From Apostichopus japonicus (lineage: Eukaryota; Echinodermata; Holothuroidea; Aspidochirotida; Stichopodidae), in the NCBI RefSeq assembly GCF_037975245.1, contig NC_092579.1, positions 26,081,166-26,145,165 of the forward strand: a stretch of DNA of 64,000 nt, read 5' to 3'. Within the stretch, counting starts at the first letter, position 1. The number at the start of each line of letters is the position of its first letter. The notes beneath the pieces are model-generated. The model searched no databases, was not told the DNA's origin, and worked only from the letters and a program-made list of their open reading frames with translations. Positions 24,834-37,084 of the stretch are shown here, in pieces. Both the position numbers and the translations under genes were made by a program.

Positions 24834-27057
24834 AAACAATTGACTAGTTAGAAAAAAATTGATCTTGCAAAAAGCGTGGTAGCCCAGATGAACTGCGCTT
24901 ACGATGGTGTTACACGGAAATATTCGGGCATAATGATGCTGAATAAAGAAAATCATGGAATTGTCGGGCAAAAATTTGAAAAAGTTTCGGGCAAGCTACT
25001 GCATATTTATATTCCAGATGACAAGAAATTCGGGCAAAAGTCCTGAAAAATTCGGGCAGCCTAAAAAAAAATATATATATATATATTATTTTTTCTCCTC
25101 TTAGGGATAAACATGTGTGCATTAAACAGGTTTCATATTTTTAACATGAACATGAAAATATGACCTCTTACCTAATTATTTTGATCTGTTTATTGAGCTG
25201 TTTAACAAGGTGCATGTAACAAACAAAGTTCCAAGGAATAATAACCTCAATGCAGAACTAATCTTTAAAATAACATATTTTGAGATACTAATGGAGATCT
25301 TGATGGTGCATATTAAAACATATTGATGAAAGCACTGATTGGGTTTACTTTGAGTTTATCTGCACACAACTACATTGTACAGTTCTAATATAATTTAGTG
25401 AAATGAAAACAGCTAGATAACTAAAGATCTAGTGTCTGCATTTATCAAATAACTTTCACCAAATAATTAAGAAAAAAGGAAGCTAAGTGATATCTACACA
25501 ACCACTTTAAATTGTAATAGTTAACTGCAACTTATTTTCAGAATACCATGTAACTTGACTATATACATGCATTCTTAGGTTTAGCCTTCAAACAACAAAA
25601 TCGGTATAACACTTCATTGACCACATGGAAACAGGAGGTTCTTGATACAGTGCTACTTCAAACCGTAACTATCAAAATTTGGTTTATATGCCGTACTCGT
25701 GTGTATGACTGCCATCAACATTACGTGTGAATTCAAATGACATAACGACGCTATGACCGTGACTATTCAATTATGCATGACTTTTTAGTATCTGCTAACT
25801 ACTATAATTCTCAACTGATTTCTCTGGTGACAAACACTGGCTCTCTATCAGTCATTCAGATATTATGTCAGTGACTCAGTTGAGTGCTCTTTCTGATCTG
25901 GGACATGAGGCCCTTTGTCTTTAGTTTAAGGGGTTCACTGACATTAGCTGCTTGCTCTTCTAGTTGCATCAAATGTCACTAGTGGGCCAAAGTTTTGGCT
26001 ATTTTCATGTCTGAGGTAGTCACATCTCAACAGTCCCAGAGGTTTTATGTCCAAACACCTCTCTAAGTCATATCAAATGCTTCATCTCAGATCAATTGTC
26101 TTTCCCCTGTTTCTACCTACCTGTAATTTGATCTGGGAATGAAATTCTCAAATGTCCTTTGAACCGTATTAAATAAGGTTTTCCCCAGTACTTCAATCTT
26201 TTTTATGCCAAATGAAAGTTTTAGAGATAAATCATGGTACTTCCTTGAAAGTGATCGTTCTCCATGACAACTCAAAAGGACAGATGACGCCACTACTTGA
26301 GTAGAAGTCATTTTCATCTTGCTTCTCGGAGGAATATAAATAACTTTCATTGGGAGGTCTATTAGTAGGTATCCTCTACACTTTAACAAACCAATGCTTT
26401 AGCTGTACACTACCGACAAACAACTCCACAGGTGTCTCCAGCTACTACAACTTCACAATTCATCAAATCTATGCTGGGTTAACTTCAGGCAGCACATATC
26501 TGTGTCTCTCCTTGACAAACAGTTAGAGGAAGAAATTTCCAAGAATTAAATTTGTTACTTTGAGAGCTCTCATGGGTCAGAGTAGCAAGCTTCTTTATAA
26601 AGCTACTAACATTCCAATCAGAAGTGTTTATGTTACACTCTGCAGGCAAATATAAATTACATAAAGAAGACTGATTCTATACATCTTTAATTCAATATTT
26701 GCACCCTCGGGGAAGGACTGCTGCCAGGAAAGAGTTTGAGTGTGCTTATTAGTAACTCTTTCAGTATCAACAGTGTTGAATTTGATCTGAAGCAGGAGAT
26801 ATTTATATGTATAATAGTAAACAATATATGCCTTCCACTGAGAAACAAATATGATAATCCAGGGAAATGATAATTGCTCTTTGATATATATCTACTGTTA
26901 AAACAGTATATGTTATCCAAGTACTTTTTATTAAAAAATACAAAAGTAAAGAGTGACAACTATTGCAAAAAAAACTTAAAAATTTAAAACAACAATTTAA
27001 CAATCATCACAGCTTCAAATTTGTCATGACATGAGAAAAACTTAATCTCCCCTCATT
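24834..27057. other. Unassigned stretch with TCGGGCA motifs
   Basis: Several TTCGGGCA/TCGGGCAA motifs between 24925 and 25060 suggest an eroded element related to the GCCCGAAAAAT-bearing MITE at 11.1 kb. An (AT)n run lies at about 25070-25085. From 25.1 to 27.05 kb there is AT-rich sequence without a recognised gene; the 90-codon minus-strand frames at 26117 and 26687 have no family resemblance. Confidence 0.4.
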
Positions 27058-28579
27058 CCCCCCCCCCCCTCCCCAACCCACTCAAAAAAACATGTAGCCT
27101 CATAAGAAACTAATAATGTGTTACACTTGATATTTCATAGAAATTGTTGATAACATCTTTCAAGTTCATGTTTAATTCAGTAAATATCTCTGTGTATTTA
27201 ACAGTCAGTATAACAGGTACAAGCTGCCCATATACTGCAGACTTGAATCATTTATAGCACAAACCATCTGACTTGTAATATTAATACTGTATTTGGGCAT
27301 TGCTCTGTGTTCTTGCATGCAATAGCTGTAAACTATGATGATCATGTACACTGTTGTAATTTAGTATTAATACTGTACAAACATACCTGAATATTATGTG
27401 CATTCCATCAAATGTATTATTATTATTATTATTATTATTATTGGCAATAAATCAGAAATTGTTCAATTCGGATGCAGAGTTAACAGGTTTCTGCAGTTTC
27501 TCATGAGACTAGTCAGTTTGGAATACATACTGTATGTTGAGAGGAGACGGTTAGAGGATGCAGTTTATTTACAATACAGCTACAAACCATTATCTCAATA
27601 AGTTCCTTCCTGCTCCTCCCCCCCCCCCTTCTCTATGGTCTACCCCACCTCCTTTTTTTTTCCAAAATGAAATCTAAGTTACATGGATGTATATATGAGC
27701 TGGCACAATGTTCCCTCCAGGTACATTATATAATGTATACATTGCTGTTAATGTCAAGAAGAGTTGACAGGTTTACCTGTATAAACTTTCTCCTATCGCT
27801 TGCAGGCAATTCATCAACTGCTTCATTCTTTAAATTACAAATAATACACAGTGATATGTCCGAAAACCAAAACTTCAAGGCCTGTAACCAGTGTTTCCTA
27901 TCAAAGAAAATATTTATTTAAAACTATGTGTAGATCAATTTCAATTCCTTTATAATTGAACGATTCCCTTGCCAATTACAACAAACCCCTAGCTGCTTCT
28001 CAAGCAAAGTTCCAAAGAAACAATTTACAGCACTTGGTGACCTCCATAAAGCGTCCTTCTTCTCTGACATAGAGAAGACATTACTAAATGTTGAACCACA
28101 GATGACAAGCTAGTACTTGTCATGTCATCAGAAGTGTAATCCCTATGAGATACATATGTCTCAAAATATGAACATAATAAACACGGGATAAAATATCTTA
28201 AAAGCAGCAGCGGGACATTTCTGTGCCAACGTTTGAACCTAAATCTCTGTTTCTCATGAATAATGACTACCAGATTCGCATAGAAATCAAGTTGGTTTCA
28301 TTTTCTTGAAACCTAATCAGGAGAAACTTGCTTAATTAAAGCAGAAACTAGCTCAAGTAATGTCAAATTGTCAGGAGTACATCTCTTAAAACTCTTAAAG
28401 TGACTAAATCTTGTTAAACAGAATATGACTGATCTTTTTCTTGCTAATTGTAAGTGACTCTAACTCAATGGTACTCATTTTAGTTTCAGAAACCTCCATG
28501 ATCTCAATGAAACATATTAGACATTTAATGAAACATTATTAACGGAAAAAAATAATGTTTCACCAAATTATATTAGAAC
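27058..28579. other. Unassigned stretch with C-runs and (ATT)n
   Basis: C-runs occur at about 27059 and 27620, and an (ATT)n microsatellite at about 27415-27442. No coding region is recognised; the 67- and 84-codon plus-strand frames here include the microsatellite or chance sequence. Confidence 0.45.
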
Positions 28580-29119
28580 AAGGTGACCAGATGTCACCTA
28601 TTTTCAAGGATAGTCTCTGGATTTCCTGTACTGTCCAGGCTGGGTTTAACATGTCCTCTGAAATGTCCCCAGATTAATGTACTGTCCTGATAATCTCCCA
28701 CAATTTGTGAAAAGGTACTGAATATCAATTTAAACTGATTGGCCTTCCCTTCATAGAAACAGCTTGGACAATTTGTGATCATCCACAATTGTAAATGTTA
28801 AGACTCACAGATCATTCAATAATTTCATATCCTGGATTTCATAACTGACATAAAACACATTTCATATTTTGGAATTGGATATTTTATCTCTGACAAAATA
28901 GTTGTTTCTGGACAAGATGTTCTAACCTTAGCCATTTGGCCTTCATCATTTAAAAAAGAGAACCACGAAGGTTCTTTCTGGCTTAGAACCACCAAAACAC
29001 TGGCCCTCAAAATTGCACCCCTCCTCTTAATGTACAAGTTAGGTACTATAGTTGATGTAAGCATCAGAGGGCCAACATCAACATGTTCCCAGGTTTCCTA
29101 GAAAAAATATGGTCACCTA
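28580..29119. mobile_element. Possible eroded hAT-type MITE (GGTGACCA ends)
   Basis: An inverted pair AGGTGACCA near 28581 and TGGTCACCT near 29110 bounds ~540 bp rich in TGTCC, CTGTCCTG and CCTGGATTT motifs. Such sequence is common in animal hAT-derived repeats whose ends read GGTGACCA. No clean 8-bp target duplication was found, so this call is tentative. Confidence 0.4.
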
Positions 29120-30850
29120 AAACTAGCTACCCCTTATTTATAGGGCTTCCATTAACATTCTTCCAAAGGAAGTGTTTACTTATCCATGGTCTGGTATCTT
29201 TGACACCCTTGTGGAACTGACTAAATTGTCTTCCAATCATAATTTGTATTTATCTTTATCTGCAAGTTTCTCACCATTCCAGCTATAGTTTGGTCAAGTG
29301 CTTACCTGGACATGTCATGATGTCTTTATATTACCAAGTTTTTTTTGTGGGGGGAGGGGGGTTGGGGGCACTTTGAAATCAGTGGAGGTACAAAAACCCT
29401 AGGCATAACTGAAAATAACAATCCAATCAATTAAAACTGTTGACTATCCATTCAACCTACAAAATTGTTAATCAAATTACCGAAAATTAAAGTATTATTG
29501 GTAATTTGATCTTGATCATTAGCTATTCACCATTTTGAAATCATTCAAAAACATGTCATCTTTAACTGAAACACACTAATTAATCTTTATTTGTTGAGAA
29601 CCTATGTCAGAAATCTACTGAATAAAATTTGATGCAATTGCTACTTAGCTAAATTAGCACAACTGGTTCACCGTTAAATTTATTTTTCACTTAAACAAAA
29701 GTAAAAATTATTTCTGTAAAGTTAGGTCAATGTTTTTCCTGGATAGTTAAAAAAAAACCATCTATATGAAATCTGACACATTTATACCTCACTTCAATGA
29801 TCAAACAACCGCAACCTATGTGAAGATGCTCACTAATAGCTTATTGATCAAACTTTCCGATTTCAAGAACCAATAAATATCAGATGCAGACAAATTTATG
29901 TCATAAAATTACCACGCATTTATAGATTCCCAGCTTGTATTCCCCACCGAACAATGGGTTTGCATTTATAGGACATTTCAAGATTAGTCTCTGAGGACAG
30001 AAGGTCACCCATGGAGTATAAATCATGCTAATTAAGAATCCACTTCACTGACTTCACAACTGGTCATTTAAAATGAGAAAGGGTGAAAGTTACTCAACCG
30101 AAGCATATACTACAAACTGCAAAACTACTTGGTATTCCCTTTATGATCTGAACAAAAACAGGTCACTAACTGCTGATTCAATAACCTGAAACTAAGAATT
30201 ATGCAATGAAACTTCAGAGACAAGTTTTAACATTAATTAGGGATCATAATGACTTCCTAAATATAAGTTTTGTGTCAATCATATCATGAATATTTGTAGA
30301 ATAAAGATTCTGAGTTGTTTGTAAGTTGTTACCATTTTAAACTTCAACTACATATTGTGTCATTTTCACCCACTTATGTTCACTATATCAACTTTCATAA
30401 ATACCAAGTACATCGAAAGTCCTATGAGTTGGCTGTGAGAATGTATAACAAAGGTCAGATGAATATGGCCCACTCATAGGAGGGTGGGCAAATTAGTTCT
30501 GAGCCTGAGACTGTACCTAGATGTCATTGGTTGTTTAACTTATAACTCAACATAGATCAGATCAGTGCAAGATCAGTTAGCATGTTTAGGAATAAGTGGT
30601 AACCACAATTCCTTTCCTCATCCACATCAACACAGAAATTACAAAATGGAGATGGAAAATTTCAAGATTGCATTTTTCATAATATTTGTCATCACATAGA
30701 CAATCATACTCTTGAGCCAATGCATAGTATGTTTGTATACTGTAATATCGCATGTACCCTGAGTCCCTGCCCTGTGTTATCTACATCTGTAACTGCTTTG
30801 ATAGACAATGTTGTTGCCATGTTTAAACATCAAATTGTAACCTTACTTTA
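29120..30850. other. Unassigned stretch with a G-rich tract
   Basis: A G-rich tract at about 29348-29370 (GGGGGGAGGGGGGTTGGGGG) could form a G-quadruplex. Otherwise AT-rich sequence with no recognised gene. Confidence 0.4.
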
Positions 30851-31295
30851 TATCCTTCAAGGTATAGCTGCTCTACATAGAATCCCTGCATTGGCTAAAC
30901 CTCATATGTTTCACAGTATAGCTGCAATATACACACATTCCCTGCATTAGCTTAACCTCGTATCCTTCAAGGTACAGCTGCTCTACTTTGAATCCCTGAA
31001 TTGCCTAAACCTCATATCTTTCACATTATAGCTGCTATACACACATTCCCTGCATTAGCTTAACTGCGTATCCTTCAAGGTATAGCTGCTCTATTACAAT
31101 CCCTGAATTGCCTAAATCTCATATCTTTCACAGTAAAGATGCTCTACTTTGAAACCCTGAATTGCCTATACTTCATATCTTTCACAGTATAGCTGCTATA
31201 CAAACATTCCCTGCATTGGCTAAACCGCATATCTTTCAAGGTATAGCTGCTCTTTACACCTTCCCTGAATTGGCTTAAACTTTATATCCTTTGAG
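30851..31295. repeat. ~55-bp repeat arranged as ~110-bp dimers
   Basis: Monomers read CTTCAAGGTATAGCTGCTCT or TTTCACAGTATAGCTGC-, then CATTCCCTGCATTGGC, then TAAACCTCATATC. Alternating monomer types (CCTTCAAGG and CTTTCACAG starts) recur every 108-110 bp, giving a higher-order dimer. About eight monomers are present. Confidence 0.85.
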
Positions 31296-32840
31296 GGTTT
31301 CTCTGACAATTAATGACTGGTAACAGATGGTAGCAGATACTGTAACATGTATACTCTCTGCTTTGGTTCATAAGAAGACGTGTTTTAACGTTCCTCTTTT
31401 GTAAGTATATAGATGAGCAGAGGTAAAGTTAAGTGTGTTGCATTGTGTACCTCATTTAAATGACCAGACACATCAAACTATGCATGAAGCACTTTATGAC
31501 ATCGTATCTTGCTTAACACAGTGTAAACAAGAGGCATTGGAAGGCGTAAACATACACAATCAATAACCAACTAACATTTTAAAAGTTAAAGGAAAGAAGA
31601 CCACACTGACAGGGGCCAAAGTCCATTAAGTAGATACACACTTTAATGGCTCTTACTTTGAAAGAGCAGTTGAAGTAGCTCTCTGGAGGTTATTCAAGGC
31701 AAACACTCAATTCTGTGCATGGTCGAGTGGTTAAAGACAGTGACACTGGGCTCAAGCCCAAGCCAGTCAAAGAAAGGTTGGGTTTTATTCTACAGAAACA
31801 ATTCAATTTCCCCATAAACAAAACAAATCCAAAGTGAGATAAACTAGCTAATTGAATTGCCAACTAACATAAAGTGTTAGCTACAACCTTTGGCATTTCC
31901 CAAAGGTATCTATGTAGGCTGCTTAAGGTCTTGGAAAAAACGTCCTTGCGTGCTGATAATCCTGAAGGATTATTGCATTATGCATGATTCTCGGCATATT
32001 TTCTTTCCTAAGAATGAAAGTTGTTATGGCATGTCTTGCTTCTTCCTCAAACAGCATCTCCCCATTTTGCATACTGTTTGTGTGTGTCATCGTAGGCAAT
32101 ACATAGACAGCTACAGTATTGATGAGAGATTGTGCCAATCTGAAAGTTCTCAGGGTAATACTTCCATGATTAAATATTCCATGTTACAGGTAACTTAAGC
32201 CTAGCCCCTTGAGTAACCCTGTACTGTATATGAGTGGGAGCTTTGATAAATGAACGGACTTGTCATCAAGTACATAGCTAAAATGTAAGAAATGGGTTTT
32301 TTACACCGTACAAGTATTAACGAAATTCCCATATGGCATTTGTTATTCATTATATAAGTTAAATTCATTTCGTAAACTTTAAGAAACTGGGAAATAGCTC
32401 AAATTTAAATTTAATAGCCGCTAGCTGAAGCCTAAAATTGTTCACTGTTGCCTATATGGATGTAAAAGAATAACTTGAATCAAGGCTAAGCCTGCGAGGA
32501 CTAATCAATGCAAGACACATGATATTGAATCATGTTAGAACTATACTCTCAAAAAACGGCAGACAAATCACAACTTATCAAAACAACAGGGCAATCCACA
32601 AAGTTGCATATATCGCAAACATCCTCGATTAATAATTGCTTAACTAATATGGGCTACATAATAGCACGATTAAAATTCACACTGCTTATTTATAAACTTC
32701 TTGCACCCCTTGACATTATACCTCAGTTTCCATTGTAACTATATAGCTTGATAATGCATAACTTTTGCAATGTTGCACATATATTGAAAGTCTGTCCCTT
32801 AATTAAACTAATAGCAAAAAAGTTTCACTTTTCACTTCAT
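31296..32840. other. Unassigned stretch; weak tRNA-like motif near 31722
   Basis: GGTCGAGTGGTTAAAGACAG at about 31722 resembles a Pol III A box of a Leu/Ser-type tRNA, and a weak GGTTGGGTTTTATTC follows near 31778. A tRNA-derived SINE remnant is possible but no cloverleaf is evident. Overlapping frames at 31890-32198 (+) and 31923-32138 (-) are open on both strands but match no family I know. Confidence 0.3.
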
Positions 32841-33300
32841 GCAACCTCTGACCTCTGCGCTTTCATTCTAAAGGTTCTCAAGACATAAGTCGCTATCATG
32901 GGGCATCTTTCTACGACATCTGAAGGTTATTGGTTGCGTGGTTAATCAGTTTTTATATAAGCATTACAATTAACCATCTAATCTAAGATCTGCAAGACAC
33001 AAAATCTCATCATGGGGCACCTTCCAATCAAATTTGAAGAAAAATGTCATAATATACTTTTATACACAAATTTGAACTGAAATTATTCTTTTGATCTTTG
33101 ACCCTCTAACCTTTTACCATCGACCAGCTTCCATGGTACCTCCATATTCTGACAGTATTGAAGATTGTAAGTCAATTCAACGCTTTTCCCCTTGGGTATA
33201 ACAAAAAGTCTCTTTTGCTAAAAATTTAACTTTTGACTCTTGGTTGACCTTTGACCTCAGCTTCCATGGCAATCACATATTTTGTGTATACTTCATGTAG
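32841..33300. repeat. Dispersed TGACCT-containing repeat, third locus
   Basis: Diverged units with ATGCAACCTCTGACCTCTG, CATCATGGGGCACCTTCC and TTGACCTTTGACCTCAGC blocks. A perfect TGACCT-T-TGACCT direct repeat lies at 33245-33257. The block adjoins the 3' end of the non-LTR element. Confidence 0.5.
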
Positions 33301-33639
33301 TCATTATACATGTGAAAATTGCAAGTTAATTCAATATTAATAATGATAATAAATGAGACTTATATAGCGCCAAAATCAGTAGACAAAAGTCACTGCTCAA
33401 GGTGCTTTACAGAGAAAGCAGATTAATTTACAAAAGAACAAGTGAAAAGATGGGTCTTAAGTAGACTTTTGAATGTAGAAAGTTTAGAGCATGTTCGAAT
33501 GTGATCTGGTAACTTAATTGTTCCAGAGATAAGAGCCAGATTATTCGAAGCTTCTGTAACCATAGGTCTTCAAGCGTGATTTAGGAACAGTTAAATACAG
33601 TTTGTTGGAGGAACGAAGTGTGCGAGTTGGAGTATATGG

Positions 33640-34145
33640 CAAGAGAAGTTGCGACAGGTACACAGGCTGTTCCAGATGATGAGCACAAAAGGTGAGAAGG
33701 AGTAGTTTATACTGAATTCTGTAGCTGATAGGGAGCCAATGAAGTTCCTTCAGAAGTGGAGTGGTTCGGCCTTTCTTCCCTTCCTTTTCACAATACGGGC
33801 AGCGGTGTTTTGGATCTTTTGAAGTTTCTGGATGGTCGAATCAGGAAGGCCGAATGAAAGTGAATTTAGAAAGTCAAGCTTTGATGTTACAAACGCATGG
33901 ACCAGTATCTCGCAAGTCTTATTATCGAGATAATTCCTCATCAGACTGATTTTCATCAGTTGCCAATTAGCAGAACGACAGAGATTAGTAACATGATTTT
34001 TGAGTGACATGGTCTGGTCAAAATATGCACCAAGGTTTCTAACAGTCGAGGAGATATTAATAGTCTTTACCAACAGAGAGTGGTGGAAAATTAAGCGTAA
34101 CTTCAGAGAAACGTGATCGAAAAATGATAAACTCTGTTTAATCAC
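33640..34145 (-). pseudogene. Non-LTR RT C-terminal region
   Basis: An open frame from 34145 to 33750 encodes the region after the polymerase core, with FDQTMSLKNHVTNLCRSANW, then FGLPDSTIQKLQKIQNTAARI. The latter corresponds to the conserved (Y)GLP-x-(7-9)-LQ-x2-QN-AAR block of L2/CR1-group RTs. After a frame break the reading continues in LKELHWLPISYRIQYKLLLL-type sequence to about 33640. The downstream part is duplicated as a separate fragment at 43016-43150. Confidence 0.85.
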
Positions 34146-34149
34146 AGTT

Positions 34150-35084
34150 AAGTTTGAACTGATTAGTTGTAAGCAAAGTATTTACAGCACTTATATAGGT
34201 TTCCAGTTTATAAAAGCATTGGGCACATCATTCTTATCGAAAGCAAGTAGTATTGAGTATCATCCGCATAATGATGGAAATGAACACCATGGTGCCGAAT
34301 AATATCACTTAACTCCGCAAGATACAAAGAAAAAAAAAAGAACAGGTCCAAGTACAGATCCCTGTGGAACACCAGCTATTGGACGAGGAGACGAAAGAAC
34401 ATCATCAATTTTCACCTGTTGATAACGCTCAGTAATATAAGAATTGAACCAGGATAGAACAGTACCACATAATCTATACTTTGACTGCAGTCTTTTTAAC
34501 TATATGGAATGATTAACTGTATCAAAAGCTGATGATAAGTCTAAAAGAACTAAAAGGACAAAGCAGTCTTCATCAAGCTGGGTTGTATTAAAATTATGAA
34601 CTGCATTGGGCGCAGTTTCCGTAGTGTGACCGGACTTATAAGCTGACTGGTATGGTTCAAGAAGATTCTCCTGTGTAAGATAATCGATTAAGCGAGATAA
34701 AATTGTCTTTTCCAAAACCTTTGAAACGAAACTCAAGTTCGAAATAGGGAGATAATTTTTTAAACAGTTTCTATCTAAGCTGGTCTTTTTAAGTACAGGA
34801 GTCACATGAGCAACCTTAAAGGAATCAGGTACAGTTCCTGTTGACATGGAAGTATTGACAATATTCGTGATGAGAAGAATGAGTTCTGTTGAACAACCTT
34901 TAGCTAACCATGTTGGAAGCGGATCAAGCATACACGATTTTGATTGAGAGTTTGTGATAATTTTAAGTATTTCATCTTCAGTAGCTTCAGAGAAACTGTC
35001 AAACAAAGATGCAGGCAATGGCTCAGTCAAACAATTTGCAGATAGATGAAGGCTTTGATGATATAACATAGTACATAGTTCCAA
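34150..35084 (-). pseudogene. Non-LTR reverse transcriptase fingers/palm, disrupted
   Basis: The 35084-34500 frame covers the RT N-terminus: PLPTWLAKG, VTPVLKKTSLD, FVSKVLEK, and the palm motif A region LLDLSSAFDTVNHS. An in-frame TAG follows that motif. Beyond it, another stretch contains AGVPQGSVLGPVLF, and a T-run frameshift precedes the intact catalytic YADDTQ (YADD codons at 34259-34270). So catalytic residues survive but the frame is broken at least twice. In the intact family this enzyme copies the element RNA at the nicked target site. Confidence 0.88.
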
Positions 35085-35265
35085 GATCTTCTTGGAAAAA
35101 TAAAGGGAGAATCTCTCAGATAACTCAGTATGGCAGGAATAGTTCAGCAGGATGGCACACTTCTGTTTATTTGAAAGAAAATCAACAGTCTTGAAAAGAT
35201 CTTTAGGAGATGATGTATCAGCAATAATAGTAGCATAATAATTTTCCTTGCAATATGAATTTTGT
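35085..35265 (-). pseudogene. Endonuclease-RT linker, frame-broken
   Basis: Between the endonuclease frame (stop near 35266) and the RT frame (35084) the sequence still reads linker-like peptide (DLFKTVDFLSNKQKCAILL) in another frame. This shows that a frameshift near 35270 separates the two domains of one former polyprotein. Confidence 0.7.
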
Positions 35266-36441
35266 TCAGCACAACTTTACAATGTTCCTTAAAAAGTTCT
35301 CTATGGACAGATAACCCTGTTTTGCGCCACTGACGCTCATGCTGTCTCCTAACATTTTTAGCTTGGACAATATCCAGACTAAACCATGGTTCAGTTTTCT
35401 TGTCAGGTTTGACGAAATTGACGACCTTCCTAATAACAGGGGCATGTTTATCGAGATAATACTCAATGAGTCATAAGTAGACACAAGTTCAGGGAGTGAA
35501 CCCTTTTGATCAACCCTGCAAATTGGGCTGTCATTAATATCAGATCTAAACTGAACCAAGTCAATATCTTGTGTCCTACGATAACATATGACTGGTTTTT
35601 TCACAACAGCGATCTTTGCACAGTTAATGTTACCGGTAATAATCATATGATCAGATACATGAGGATCAAATACAGAAATGTCATTAATAACTTGCTCCAT
35701 GACACAAGAAATAACTAAGTCAAGAATGTGACCATGTTTCTGTGTTGGTGTAGTAACATGTTGGCACAAGTTTCCCGAGTAAAGAAGGGATGTAAACTTT
35801 TTAACGTCAAGAGATTCAGAGTTATCCATATGAAAATTGAAGTCACCAACTATGAGTAATTTTCCAGGAGTCGTGTTGAGAAACTGTACATAATCAGTAA
35901 ATTCTTCCAGAAAGAAATTACCTGTGAATCTATTGGTAGTAGAAGCAGGTGGACGGTAGAGAACCACAACTCTCAGAGTTGCTAGTGCACTAAAAACTTC
36001 GAGACTTTCAAAAGAATGATATGTAACTGAAGAAATCATACTAAAACTAAACGATTTCTTGGAGAGGAAGCCGACACCACCTCCACGTGATCCACGTGGC
36101 ACATGGATAAACTCAAAGTTAGGTGGTGTAAGGGCACGAATTAACACGTCATCACCAGTTCGAGCCAACCAGGTCTAAGTAATGGCAAATAGGTCCAGCT
36201 GGTATTTATGAACAAAGTCCAATATTGTGGATGTCTTTTGGCATTCTGACCGAGCATTTAGGAATGAGAAATTCAAATTGTGAAATACAGGAACAGATAG
36301 GCATTCAATCAGCTTATTTGTATTACTTTGGACCATAGTATTAACATGCTTTCTCCTGCCAATAGTAATATAAACAGGAATTGGATGATTAGTTAATTCT
36401 GGACATGAGTTCTCGCATGTTGGTAATAATGTTCCTTCCAA
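35266..36441 (-). pseudogene. Non-LTR AP endonuclease domain with internal stop
   Basis: Two frames joined by one in-frame TAG form an apurinic-endonuclease-like domain. Visible blocks are NARSECQKTSTILDFVHKY, LFAIT-stop-TWL, RGGGVGFLSKKS, LYRPPAS, LLIVGDFNFHMDN, DLVISCV and VSDHMIITG. In this family the block reads TETWL, and its glutamate is a metal-binding catalytic residue. Here that codon is TAG (about 36175-36177), so the copy lost both the residue and continuous translation. The D/N of GDFNFH and the SDH histidine remain. The N-terminal side is cut by the DIRS insertion at 36447/36448. Confidence 0.88.
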
Positions 36442-36447
36442 AAATTT

Positions 36448-36584
36448 CCCAAACCTTACCTGGTTTGTGAATTAACGAGCGACGTACTCACCTCATATAA
36501 CCTATGCATTACCGTATAAACCTCGCTCTAGCATCTGGCAATTGTCTGTATGTGAGTGTGGCCATCTCCCTTCCGTAATTTCCA
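36448..36584. repeat. DIRS terminal repeat (left in window; 3' end of element)
   Basis: Begins CCCAAACCTTACCTGGTTTG and continues through CACCTCATATAACCTATGCA and CATCTGGCAATTGTCTGTAT to TTCCGTAATTTCCA. From about 36490 inward it is the inverse of 40715-40829. The outermost ~45 bp differ between the two ends, which is normal for DIRS1-type elements because the internal complementary region templates both extensions. Confidence 0.9.
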
Positions 36585-36921
36585 GGCCGCACTGGTGCGG
36601 CACCGAACGGAGAAGGGGGAGAGGACCGACCAAGGGGCGGAAACCCCGAGGATACATCCAAAAAAATCATTCTCACCTGAAGAGCCCTTGGTGGGCTGTG
36701 GTGGGTGACAGGTGGGTCCTGAGTGGGCCTGGAGTGGGTCCTGAGTGGGTCGTCGTGGGTGTAGGCGGACCCCCACGACATCCCTCGAAAATTCCTGGGA
36801 GGAAAGGCCGTCACGTGGTCATATCTGTGCGGCCAGCTCCCCTGGTATCCGAGGAGGGTATCCGACGTGGTTGTATGGTTCCGTCCGCGAGGTCCCCCAT
36901 AGTGGGGAGGCGGGCCGGGAT
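36585..36921. other. GC-rich DIRS 3' spacer
   Basis: About 340 bp between the terminal repeat and the internal complementary region. It contains GTGGGTCCTGAGTGGG-type short repeats (36712-36760). Open frames on both strands (for example 36542-36967 plus) run through the terminal repeat into the complementary region and are not credible genes. Confidence 0.55.
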
Positions 36922-37019
36922 GTTATATGAGGTGAGTACGTCGCTCGTTAATTCACAAACCAGGTAAGGTTTGGGGAGTTCACAGCGCGTACTCCCTCAC
37001 CTCATATAACCTATGCATT
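36922..37019. repeat. DIRS internal complementary region
   Basis: Positions 36922-36975 are the reverse complement of the element's left end, ending GGTAAGGTTTGGG. Positions 36979-37019 are the reverse complement of the right end, starting TTCACAGCGCGTACTCCC. So this region holds complements of both extreme ends side by side, separated by a few bases. In the DIRS1 replication model it acts as the splint that joins the ends of the cDNA into a circle before recombinase-mediated insertion. Confidence 0.92.
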
Positions 37020-37084
37020 TGTGACACAGGAGCCCTGGAGGATCTCGCGGGCGGCGGACCTAGGGCCGCTCAGGCAAAATCCCC

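Noticed and set aside
31715-31795. tRNA-Leu/Ser gene
   Set aside because: Only the A-box-like motif is good. The B box is poor and I could not draw a cloverleaf. At most it is a SINE remnant.
36542-36967. 141-codon plus-strand ORF
   Set aside because: It runs through the DIRS terminal repeat, the spacer and the internal complementary region, and the opposite strand is also open. It is a GC-rich shadow.
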